64,000 nucleotides of DNA from Hydrotalea sp. Lineage in GTDB: Bacteria > Bacteroidota > Bacteroidia > Chitinophagales > Chitinophagaceae. Below the pieces are notes generated by a model, which saw only the letters and a list, made by a program, of their open reading frames with translations, searched no databases and was not told the origin of the DNA. The stretch covers positions 1 to 64,000 of the forward strand of contig DAHXOT010000049.1 in assembly GCA_027364735.1 (NCBI GenBank). Reading direction: 5' to 3'. Shown here in pieces: positions 8,839 to 16,551 of the stretch (the first letter of the stretch is position 1; each line of letters begins with the position of its first letter). A program made the position numbers and the translations under genes.

Positions 8839-9936
8839 CTAATCTACCACTTCTATTACTGTTGTTTTAGGAAGATTGGCATTTCGCACAGCAATATTTC
8901 GTACGGCCATTGACGCAAATGTTCTAAAAGAATGTTTGGTAATTTCATTTTCGCTAACCATTGCAGGAATGCCATTATCGCCTCCTTCTCGAATAGATTG
9001 TACCAAAGGAATTTGACCTAAAAATGGTAAATCGTACTCTTCTGCCAGCTTTTTACCACCTTCTTTTCCAAATAAATAATATTTATTATTGGGCAACTCT
9101 TCGGGAGTAAAATAAGCCATATTTTCAACCAAACCCACAATTGGAACATTTACCTGAGCTTGTCCAAACATTGCAATAGCTTTTTTAGCATCGGCTAATG
9201 CCACATTTTGAGGTGTTGTTACAATTATTGCACCTGTAACAGCAACTGTTTGCATTAAAGTTAAATGTATGTCGCCCGTTCCTGGTGGCATATCAATAAC
9301 CAAATAATCTAATTCGCCCCAATCTACTTCAGTTATAAATTGCCTTATTGCACTACTTGCCATGGGGCCTCTCCATACTACTGCACTTTTTTCATCTACT
9401 AATAAACCAATACTAAGCAATTTAATATTAAATTTTTCTAAGGGTATTATAAAAGCTTTTCCATCAATTTCACGCATCATTGGTCTTTCGCTCCTTACTC
9501 CAAACATAATAGGAACACTGGGTCCATAAATATCGGCATCCATTAAACCTACTTTTGCACCACCTTCAGACAAAGCCAGTGCAAGATTAGCAGAAACGGT
9601 ACTTTTACCCACCCCTCCTTTGCCACTTACTACCGCAATTATATTTTTAACGCCACTTAATATTTGCTGTGCATCTTTTCTGTTAGAGGAGGTATTGGCA
9701 CTAAAATTTACATGTACAATAGCTTCTTTATTTACCAATAATTTAATTGCATTAATACAAGCATTGCCAATCATATCTTTTAACGGACAGGCAGGCGTAG
9801 TTAATACTACGGTAAAACTTACCTCATTATTTTTAATTACAATATCTTTTATCATGTTTAAGGTAACCAAATCTTTTCCCAAATCAGGTTCTTGAACATT
9901 GCTCAATGCTTTTAAAACATCTAATTCTGTCATCAT
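8839..9936 (-). CDS. Mrp/NBP35-family P-loop ATPase, Fe-S cluster carrier (ApbC-like)
   Basis: A 365-residue protein that, by family, carries and delivers Fe-S clusters in the cytoplasm. Residues 1-85 are a MIP18/DUF59 domain, including the TPACPLKDMIGNAC region. From residue 98 a ParA-like ATPase begins, with the deviant Walker A SGKGGVGKST at 104-113 and DMPPGTGD further on. The CxxC pair that follows the ENM motif in most Mrp proteins is absent: here the sequence reads ENMAYFTPEELPNNKYY. As far as I recall this is normal for Bacteroidota Mrp, and it implies a different way of holding the cluster or a dependence on the N-terminal cysteines. A -7 element lies upstream at 9968-9975. Confidence 0.92.
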   Translation of the reverse strand: MMTELDVLKALSNVQEPDLGKDLVTLNMIKDIVIKNNEVSFTVVLTTPACPLKDMIGNACINAIKLLVNKEAIVHVNFSANTSSNRKDAQQILSGVKNIIAVVSGKGGVGKSTVSANLALALSEGGAKVGLMDADIYGPSVPIMFGVRSERPMMREIDGKAFIIPLEKFNIKLLSIGLLVDEKSAVVWRGPMASSAIRQFITEVDWGELDYLVIDMPPGTGDIHLTLMQTVAVTGAIIVTTPQNVALADAKKAIAMFGQAQVNVPIVGLVENMAYFTPEELPNNKYYLFGKEGGKKLAEEYDLPFLGQIPLVQSIREGGDNGIPAMVSENEITKHSFRTFASMAVRNIAVRNANLPKTTVIEVVD

Positions 9937-9967
9937 GCAAGTTTTTGTTAAAAAGTTAAAATTGGTG

Positions 9968-9975
9968 CAAAACTA
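9968..9975 (-). promoter_or_regulatory. Candidate -7 element (TAGTTTTG on the minus strand) for the Mrp gene
   Basis: The octamer fits TAnnTTTG and lies 31 bases upstream of the Mrp ATG. No -33 TTTG at standard spacing was found, so this is only a half-site match. Confidence 0.35.
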
Positions 9976-10116
9976 ACATTCCTACACTTTACTTTGTTAC
10001 GAATTACAAAGAAATAAGAAATTAGAAATCAAAACTTAATATGCAGATTGAAATTTTGTTTATCTGTTAAAAAACCTGTTTTTTTGAAACAAGATAACTT
10101 AAGTAATTTTATACTA

Positions 10117-10767
10117 ATGATTAGAAATTTACGATATATTTTCCTACTACTAACAGTATTATCTGTTTTTAAGATAAAAGCTCAGAATAGAAATCCAAAA
10201 GATTCGGTTATAGAATTATATGGTATTGTAATGACCTCGGATAGTTTACGTGCTATTCCATCTGCCAGTGTAATTATTCAGCATAAAGGGCGTGGTGCCA
10301 TTACCAACAACGATGGTGTTTTTTCTATTGCTGTGGTGAAAGGAGATAAAGTAACTTTTTCATCTATTGGTTTTAAAGATAGAGAATATAAAATTCCATC
10401 GAACCTGCCCGATAACCAATATAGCTTAATAGTATTATTAGTAAATGATACCAATTACTTGCCCGCAACTATTTTAAAACCCCGACCAACAAGAGAGCAA
10501 TTTGAACGAGATTTTGCCAATACAAAAATAGCGGATGACCAGTATGAAATTGCCAGGCAAAATACAGATGAACAAAAACGAAGAGCACTAATGGCTGTAT
10601 TGCCTGCTGATGGACAAGAAGCTGTTAGATACCAAATGCAACAACAAGCTGCAAAATACTATTCGCAAGGACAATTGCCTCAAATGAATATTTTTAATCC
10701 GATGGCTTGGGCAGATTTTATACAAGCTTGGAAACGAGGAGATTTTAAAAATAAAAACAATAATTAA
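10117..10767 (+). CDS. Secreted protein with carboxypeptidase-like regulatory (CarboxypepD_reg) domain
   Basis: A 216-residue exported protein. ATG 10117 is preferred to the in-frame TTG at 10048 because it begins directly with a signal peptide (MIRNLRYIFLLLTVLSVF, cleavage probably after IKAQ). Residues 30-115 form a beta-sandwich CarboxypepD_reg-like domain, seen in IELYGIVMTSDSLRAIPSAS, NNDGVFSIAV and VTFSSIGFKDREY. This domain is common at the N-terminus of Bacteroidota outer membrane receptors, but here no receptor follows. The C-terminal 100 residues are Gln- and Met-rich and helical. It is followed eight bases later by the 3-hydroxyacyl-CoA dehydrogenase gene. The function is unknown. 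Confidence 0.8.
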   Translation: MIRNLRYIFLLLTVLSVFKIKAQNRNPKDSVIELYGIVMTSDSLRAIPSASVIIQHKGRGAITNNDGVFSIAVVKGDKVTFSSIGFKDREYKIPSNLPDNQYSLIVLLVNDTNYLPATILKPRPTREQFERDFANTKIADDQYEIARQNTDEQKRRALMAVLPADGQEAVRYQMQQQAAKYYSQGQLPQMNIFNPMAWADFIQAWKRGDFKNKNNN

Positions 10768-10774
10768 CTCCAAA

Positions 10775-11671
10775 ATGCATTTTTCAAATATTACAATTAT
10801 TGGTGCAGGAACAATGGGTAATGGTATAGCTCACGTTTTTGCACAACACGGTTTTACTGTTTCATTGGCCGATGTAAATGCCGCTCAACTACAAAAAGCT
10901 ATTAATACAATAACAAAAAATGTTGACCGACAAATAGCAAAGGGAATTTTAACCGAAGAAAATAAAGAGCAATTATTAAAAAATATTATCCCATTTACCA
11001 ATATTGAAGAAGCGGTTAAAAATGCCGATTTAGTTGTTGAAGCTGCCACAGAAAATATAGAATTAAAATTAAAAATATTTTCGCAAATAGATGCTGCTGC
11101 CCCACCTACTGCTATTTTGGCAAGCAATACATCCTCTATTTCTATTTCTAAAATTGCGGCTGCTACTCATCGCCCCGAATTGGTAATTGGCATGCATTTT
11201 ATGAATCCGGTTCCGATAATGAAACTGGTAGAAATTATTAATGGCTATACCACTAGTAAAGAGGTTACAGATAAAATTGTTTCGCTAAGCAAACAACTTA
11301 ATAAAGTTCCCTGCGTAGTAAATGATTATCCTGGTTTTATAGCCAATAGAATTTTAATGCCAATGATTAATGAAGCTATTTACAGCTTATATGAAGGTGT
11401 TGCCGGTGTTGAATCTATTGATACCATTATGAAATTAGGAATGGCTCATCCAATGGGACCATTACAATTAGCCGACTTTATTGGCTTAGATGTTTGTTTA
11501 AGTATATTACAAGTACTACATCATGGATTTGGAAATCAAAAGTATGCACCTTGTCCGCTATTAATCAACATGGTAACCTCAGGTAAATTAGGGATTAAAA
11601 GTGGAGAAGGATTTTATCAATATTCCGAAGGAAGTAAAGAATTAGTTGTGAGTAAGAGATTTAATAATTAA
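10775..11671 (+). CDS. 3-hydroxybutyryl/3-hydroxyacyl-CoA dehydrogenase
   Basis: A 298-residue NAD(P)-dependent dehydrogenase that interconverts 3-hydroxyacyl-CoA and 3-oxoacyl-CoA in butyrate, fatty acid or aromatic acid metabolism. The N-terminal Rossmann motif is IIGAGTMGNGIAHVFAQHGF (residues 6-25). The catalytic His segment is GMHFMNPVPIMKLVEII near residues 137-153, and the C-terminal dimerisation domain starts at about 185 (DYPGFIANRIL). The length matches stand-alone Hbd/PaaH/MmgB enzymes, not the large fused FadB type. It lies between a secreted regulatory-domain protein and a YdcF protein with close spacing, but the neighbours do not indicate a pathway. Confidence 0.94.
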   Translation: MHFSNITIIGAGTMGNGIAHVFAQHGFTVSLADVNAAQLQKAINTITKNVDRQIAKGILTEENKEQLLKNIIPFTNIEEAVKNADLVVEAATENIELKLKIFSQIDAAAPPTAILASNTSSISISKIAAATHRPELVIGMHFMNPVPIMKLVEIINGYTTSKEVTDKIVSLSKQLNKVPCVVNDYPGFIANRILMPMINEAIYSLYEGVAGVESIDTIMKLGMAHPMGPLQLADFIGLDVCLSILQVLHHGFGNQKYAPCPLLINMVTSGKLGIKSGEGFYQYSEGSKELVVSKRFNN

Positions 11672-11675
11672 GAAA

Positions 11676-12434
11676 ATGTTTTTTATTGTTTCCAAAATTT
11701 TATCTTTTCTTCTAACGCCTATTAGTTGGATTATTGTTTTATTTATTATTTCTATAATAGTTCATTCTAAACCTACCAAGAAAAAAATACGAACTGTTTG
11801 TATAATACTTTTACTCTTATTTTCTAATCCATATTTACACAAACAAACTGTTTTATGGTGGCAAGCAAAACCTATTACTTTAGCTCCTAATAATCATTAT
11901 TCGGCTGGAATTTTATTAGGTGGAATTATTTTCTTCGATAAAAATAATGTTGGCTATTTTGATAATGCGGCCGACAGATTTATTCAGGCAGAAAAATTAT
12001 ACCATCAAGGATTTATTGAGAAAATAATTGTAACAGGTGGTTCTTCTGCAATATTTCATAAAGAACCAAAAGAAGCCGATTTTTTACAACATGAATTATT
12101 GGCAAGTGGCGTTGCCGAAAAAGATATACTGATAGATAATACGGCTCGCAATACGTTTGAAAATGCGGTAAATACTAAAAAGATAATCGATTCGCTTCAT
12201 TTAAAAGAACCATTTATTTTAATTAGCTCGGCAACACATATACCAAGAGCTACAAAAGTTTTTGAAAAAGAAAAAATTAAAGTAATTCCTTTTCCATGCG
12301 ATTATGATATTATCAATACTCCATTTTCGTTTCAAGCAGATTTATTGCCCGATTTAGGTTTATTATCTAATTGGCAAACAATTATTAAAGAAATAATTGG
12401 AACAAAAGTGTATGAATTAAGCGGAAAAGCTTAA
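11676..12434 (+). CDS. YdcF/ElyC-family membrane protein (DUF218)
   Basis: A 252-residue protein with two N-terminal membrane helices (residues 5-28 and 38-52) and a DUF218 domain from residue 75. Typical segments are GILLGG, KIIVTGGSS, a DNTARNTFENA motif and LISSATHIPRA. DUF218 proteins such as ElyC and SanA affect cell envelope integrity and recycling of undecaprenyl carriers in E. coli; the chemical activity is not known. It follows the dehydrogenase by four bases and overlaps the 3' end of yigZ on the other strand by four bases. Confidence 0.88.
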   Translation: MFFIVSKILSFLLTPISWIIVLFIISIIVHSKPTKKKIRTVCIILLLLFSNPYLHKQTVLWWQAKPITLAPNNHYSAGILLGGIIFFDKNNVGYFDNAADRFIQAEKLYHQGFIEKIIVTGGSSAIFHKEPKEADFLQHELLASGVAEKDILIDNTARNTFENAVNTKKIIDSLHLKEPFILISSATHIPRATKVFEKEKIKVIPFPCDYDIINTPFSFQADLLPDLGLLSNWQTIIKEIIGTKVYELSGKA

Positions 12435-13051
12435 ATAATTTTTTTTATTTCAACTGTATGCAACTCTTTAAACTTATAGAGCACTTCATCTAATCTTGCT
12501 TTCGGTATTCCTATTTTCATACTACAAAATAATTGTTGTTGCTGTGCTATAAGCGTACAATTAAACTGTTTTACAACCGTCATTACTTCATTCATTTTGG
12601 TATAATCAAAATGTAGTTCGAAATTACTTTCTACTTGCTTTGTAACAATAGGTGATAATTGCAAAGCCAATGCTGTAGCGGTTTTATAAGCATTTATTAA
12701 TCCGGGAACACCTAATAAAGTTCCTCCAAAATAACGCACAACAATTACAGCAACATTAATTAATTGCTTACTATCTATTTGATTTAATATAGGCTTTCCG
12801 GCAGAACCACTTGGCTCTCCATCATCACTTACTCTAAATGTATTTCCATCTATTCCTACTCTATACGCAAAACAATGATGCACCGCTTTTGGATGCAATT
12901 GTTTTAACTCTTGATGATAATTTTTAAACTCTTCAACAGTATTAATTGGATATGCATACGCCAAAAACTTACTGCCTCTGTCTTTAAATTCGGCAATGGC
13001 AGACTGTTGAATGGTGAAATAAAAGTATTTATCTGTAATGATTTTACTCAT
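12431..13051 (-). CDS. YigZ/IMPACT family protein (UPF0029)
   Basis: A 206-residue protein of the YigZ/IMPACT family. The N-terminal UPF0029 domain (residues 15-125) contains HHCFAYRVG, the highly conserved DDGEPSGSAGKPIL, and VVRYFGGTLLGVPGLINAY, which is the family signature. Residues 135-206 correspond to the C-terminal DUF1949 ferredoxin-like domain. Family members may be linked to translation control under stress, but the bacterial role is unclear. It overlaps ribD by eight bases and is likely cotranscribed with it. Confidence 0.93.
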   Translation of the reverse strand: MSKIITDKYFYFTIQQSAIAEFKDRGSKFLAYAYPINTVEEFKNYHQELKQLHPKAVHHCFAYRVGIDGNTFRVSDDGEPSGSAGKPILNQIDSKQLINVAVIVVRYFGGTLLGVPGLINAYKTATALALQLSPIVTKQVESNFELHFDYTKMNEVMTVVKQFNCTLIAQQQQLFCSMKIGIPKARLDEVLYKFKELHTVEIKKII

Positions 13052-14084
13052 GAATAAAATAATCTATAGTATCGGTAAAAATAGTTTGTTGCTGCTGTAA
13101 AACCATATTTTGTAAAATGGGCGAATTTAATCCGCTACTAATGCTTAAATTATTGTTAGTAATAACTCTTGCTTCATCCCAAATAATATTATCAATAAAA
13201 TTTTGTAAAAGATTAGCTCCTCCTTCAACTAAAACACTTTGAATATTTAACCGATAACAGGCATCTAACAATTCAGTTATCAGGTTTTTATTTTTATCAA
13301 TTAAATAAAAAGTTAGGTTTTCTTTCTTCTCATTTTTTAGAAAATTAAATATTATAGTGTGCTGAGGTTGACCAAAAACATGAAGAGAAGTTGGCAATTG
13401 TAAATACTTATCAATTACCAATCGAGTAGGATTTTTCCCATTCCATAACCTATTATTTAAAAAAGGATTATCGAGTTTAGCAGTATTCGTTCCAATTAAA
13501 ATAGCTTGTTCTTCGGCTCTCCATCGATGGGTTAATCTATTGGTAACTTCATTACTTATCAGTAATCTTTTTTGGTTAGATGCAGCAATTTTTTGATTGA
13601 AAGTTTGTGCCCATTTCAAAATTATATACGGTCTTTTTTTTGTATGAAAAGTAAAAAATCGCTTATTCAATTCTTTACATTCTTCTTCCAAAATATTCGA
13701 AATAACCAATATTCCGGCATGTTGTAATTTTTCAATTCCTTTTCCATCTACTTCACTAAATGGATCTCTACTGCCAATAATAACAGTAGGAATTTTACTT
13801 TCAATAATTAGATTTGTACAAGGCGGTGTTTTGCCAAAATGAACACAAGGCTCTAATGAAACATATAAAGTAGATTGGCTTATTAAGTGCTTATCGGCCT
13901 CGGCAACGCTATTGATACAATTCACCTCCGCATGATCACCTCCATAATATTGATGATACCCTTCTCCTATAATTTTATCACGATAAACTAAAACAGCTCC
14001 TACCATTGGATTTGGTGCAACAAAATATTTTCCCAATTTTGCCAGGTCAATACATCGTTGCATATACATTTCGTGTATAGTCAT
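13044..14084 (-). CDS. ribD: Riboflavin biosynthesis bifunctional deaminase/reductase RibD
   Basis: A 346-residue bifunctional enzyme for the second and third steps of riboflavin synthesis: deamination of the pyrimidine intermediate, then NADPH-dependent reduction of its ribosyl group. The N-terminal deaminase (residues 1-145) has the zinc ligands in GGDHAEVN (His51) and EPCVHFGKTPPC (Cys80, Cys89). The C-terminal reductase, DHFR-like, covers residues 150-346 and includes RPYIILKWAQTFNQKIA and the SVLVEGGANLLQNF loop. No other rib gene is nearby and I see no FMN riboswitch upstream. It is divergent from prmC across a 37-base spacer. Confidence 0.96.
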   Translation of the reverse strand: MTIHEMYMQRCIDLAKLGKYFVAPNPMVGAVLVYRDKIIGEGYHQYYGGDHAEVNCINSVAEADKHLISQSTLYVSLEPCVHFGKTPPCTNLIIESKIPTVIIGSRDPFSEVDGKGIEKLQHAGILVISNILEEECKELNKRFFTFHTKKRPYIILKWAQTFNQKIAASNQKRLLISNEVTNRLTHRWRAEEQAILIGTNTAKLDNPFLNNRLWNGKNPTRLVIDKYLQLPTSLHVFGQPQHTIIFNFLKNEKKENLTFYLIDKNKNLITELLDACYRLNIQSVLVEGGANLLQNFIDNIIWDEARVITNNNLSISSGLNSPILQNMVLQQQQTIFTDTIDYFIHE

Positions 14085-14121
14085 ACCTCAAAACTAAATT
14101 AAAAATTAGTAGCATTGCAGC

Positions 14122-14979
14122 ATGAATATTAAACAAGCCTATCAGCAATTATTATTGCAACTATCTACCATTTACGAAAATCGAGAAGCAGCAAATATTG
14201 CAAATTGGGTAATAGAATATATTACAAAACAAAATAAAATTAATAGGATTTTACATCGGGATATGCTTATTTCAGAAAAACAATTAGCTGAATTAGAATT
14301 GTATACTACGCAATTATTACAGCATCAACCGGTGCAATATGTGCTACAAGAAGCATGGTTTTTTGGATTACATTTTTTTGTAAATGAACATGTATTAATT
14401 CCAAGACCCGAAACTGAAGAGTTGGTTAAATGGACCTTAAATTCTTTACAAGAAAATAATTTGAAAGAAAAAAAAGTTTTGGAAATTGGAACAGGAAGCG
14501 GATGTATTTCAATTGCACTTAAAAAAAATAACCCGAATTTGCAAATTACATCAATTGATATAAGTGCTGAAGCATTGGTGGTTGCAAAGCAGAATGCAAG
14601 CTCATTATTATCAACAATTACATTTAAAGAGATAAATTTTTTAATTGAATCGAATTGGGACAAATTAGAAAAGTACCATATTATTATAAGCAATCCCCCC
14701 TATATTAAAGAATCGGAAAAAGCTACCATTAATAAAAATGTAATAGCATACGAACCGCATGTAGCATTATTTGTATTAGATACTGATGCACTTATTTTTT
14801 ACAAAAAAATTGCCGCTTTTGGTAAGCAACACTTATTACCTAACGGAAAAATATTTGTTGAAATAAATGAAGAATTAGGAAAGGAAACACAAGAAGTTTT
14901 TGAACAAACCGGTTATACAACACAGTTAAGAAAAGATTTACAAGGAAAAGAAAGAATGCTAATGGCAATAATTAAATAA
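14122..14979 (+). CDS. prmC: Release factor glutamine N5-methyltransferase PrmC
   Basis: A 285-residue SAM-dependent methyltransferase that methylates the glutamine of the GGQ motif in peptide release factors, improving translation termination. The N-terminal helical domain covers residues 1-85. The catalytic domain has LIPRPETEELVKW, the SAM site VLEIGTGSGCISIAL (near residues 114-128), and the substrate-binding NPPYIKE. The length is standard. Its 3' end overlaps the convergent membrane protein gene by eight bases. Confidence 0.95.
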   Translation: MNIKQAYQQLLLQLSTIYENREAANIANWVIEYITKQNKINRILHRDMLISEKQLAELELYTTQLLQHQPVQYVLQEAWFFGLHFFVNEHVLIPRPETEELVKWTLNSLQENNLKEKKVLEIGTGSGCISIALKKNNPNLQITSIDISAEALVVAKQNASSLLSTITFKEINFLIESNWDKLEKYHIIISNPPYIKESEKATINKNVIAYEPHVALFVLDTDALIFYKKIAAFGKQHLLPNGKIFVEINEELGKETQEVFEQTGYTTQLRKDLQGKERMLMAIIK

Positions 14980-16549
14980 TTTTATAAATAGCCCAATGCT
15001 CCGTTTCAAACATAATAACGGGTTTAAATTCTCTTTTTAATTCCATTTGATGAATATTATAATCGTTAAGCACGGTAAATCCTCGTAAATTGTTGGTTGA
15101 CTTTGCAACGCAAATAAATTTTGCACCTAATCTTGGATTTTCTGCAACAGTAATAAAATTATTATTTACGGGCATAATTACTGGTCTTAACGTGCGTAAA
15201 TGTGCCATAATTCTAAATGCTGCAGCATCATCCATTAATATTTTATGCGTATCATCGGCAATATCCGAAATGTAAGCAGCTAATTGATATTCTTCAGACG
15301 TTGTTCTTTCATCAGAGAAATTTTTAATTTTCTTCAAGGAGCTAAAAAAGGCCAATTCTTCTTCATCGCCAGAATGCTTAAAATAGAATATGCCTGTAAA
15401 TACATTTAAAATAGCCACTGCAATAATAATTGGATACAAATACTTAATATTAAATCTTTTTCCGGCATAATAAAAAATACCTAATAATCCTAATACCAAA
15501 AAAATAAGGTAATACTCAACAGTAATGTAATATTGATTATCTAATAACAAAATAGACAATAAAATAAATGGTGCTAATAAAGTAAATAATTCATAGATGG
15601 TTCCTTTAAAAATAAAAAACACCAATAATAACATAGGCGTAAGTAGCAATACATACACCTGAAACACAATGTGCGACTGTACTAAGGCATTTTGTACATC
15701 GCCGGATGCTATTAGGTTTCCTACAGAATTATTACCTATTACATGCCAGTTTGCATACTGACTGGTTAAAAAATAAGTAGCATCACCGGCATGGGTATAA
15801 TTTAAAGTTCTAAATAAATAGAGTGCCCCAATTGGTAAAAGAAAAATAATAATATACAAGGCAATAGTTCTATTGGCAAGTTTACGCCTTTGCGACCGAT
15901 TATTTAATGCTTCGAAATATTGAATAACCAAAGGCTGATCTTTCGCAATTTTTAACCCATCTAATGATACTAAAAAAATGAATGGAAAAAAAGCAAGCAA
16001 CATCCAAATAAAATTATAATCGGAAAAAACAAGACAAGATAAATAGATGCTTGCCATAGATAAATAAAAAGAGGTTTGAGAAACATAATATTTAAATAAA
16101 CTTCTCATTACCATGTAAAAGAAAAATAGTATAGCACCTACGCCCCTTCCGGAAATAGCTGCATAAATTAATCCGGGATGAAAAAGAAATAATATTAAAA
16201 TCATTGGTATAAAAACCCTTCTTGGAAGCATTGAAGACTTTGAAAAATCATTCAACAGAAAGAAAAACAATAAAACTGTAAAACTTACAGAAGCCAATAC
16301 CGGTGCAAAGGGATAACCAAATGGAACAAATATTACCGATGATAAAAAAATTAAACTGGGAAAAGTTGTACCTAATGTTAAAAGTGTATTCTCTTGTGCT
16401 TCGAATAAAAGTTTAATTTTTTCTGCAACAAACATAGCTTCTGAATGCTCAAAACCTGTACGATGTAAAAGCCAAGATAAAAGGATATAATACACTAATA
16501 AAAAGAGTGCTATAAATATTGCAATATATTTTTTTAAAAAATTTAGCAT
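14972..16549 (-). CDS. Multi-spanning membrane protein of the exopolysaccharide operon (GT-C-like architecture)
   Basis: A 525-residue integral membrane protein with roughly eleven or twelve hydrophobic helices in residues 1-400. A soluble C-terminal domain of about 120 residues follows. The first external loop carries acidic residues (TGFEHSEAMFVAEK), as in GT-C glycosyltransferases, which use an acidic residue there, but I cannot recognise a specific family. It is the last gene of a four-gene minus-strand operon after a processive-type GT2 and a BcsB-like protein, and starts two bases after the GT2 stop. An acyl- or glycosyltransfer step on the exported polymer, or polymer transport, is a possible role by context only. 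Confidence 0.7.
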   Translation of the reverse strand: MLNFLKKYIAIFIALFLLVYYILLSWLLHRTGFEHSEAMFVAEKIKLLFEAQENTLLTLGTTFPSLIFLSSVIFVPFGYPFAPVLASVSFTVLLFFFLLNDFSKSSMLPRRVFIPMILILFLFHPGLIYAAISGRGVGAILFFFYMVMRSLFKYYVSQTSFYLSMASIYLSCLVFSDYNFIWMLLAFFPFIFLVSLDGLKIAKDQPLVIQYFEALNNRSQRRKLANRTIALYIIIFLLPIGALYLFRTLNYTHAGDATYFLTSQYANWHVIGNNSVGNLIASGDVQNALVQSHIVFQVYVLLLTPMLLLVFFIFKGTIYELFTLLAPFILLSILLLDNQYYITVEYYLIFLVLGLLGIFYYAGKRFNIKYLYPIIIAVAILNVFTGIFYFKHSGDEEELAFFSSLKKIKNFSDERTTSEEYQLAAYISDIADDTHKILMDDAAAFRIMAHLRTLRPVIMPVNNNFITVAENPRLGAKFICVAKSTNNLRGFTVLNDYNIHQMELKREFKPVIMFETEHWAIYKII

Positions 16550-16551
16550 AA

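Noticed and set aside
9990-10015. Small palindrome CTTTGT/ACAAAG between mrp and the next gene
   Set aside because: Only six bases per arm in AT-rich DNA, which is easily due to chance.
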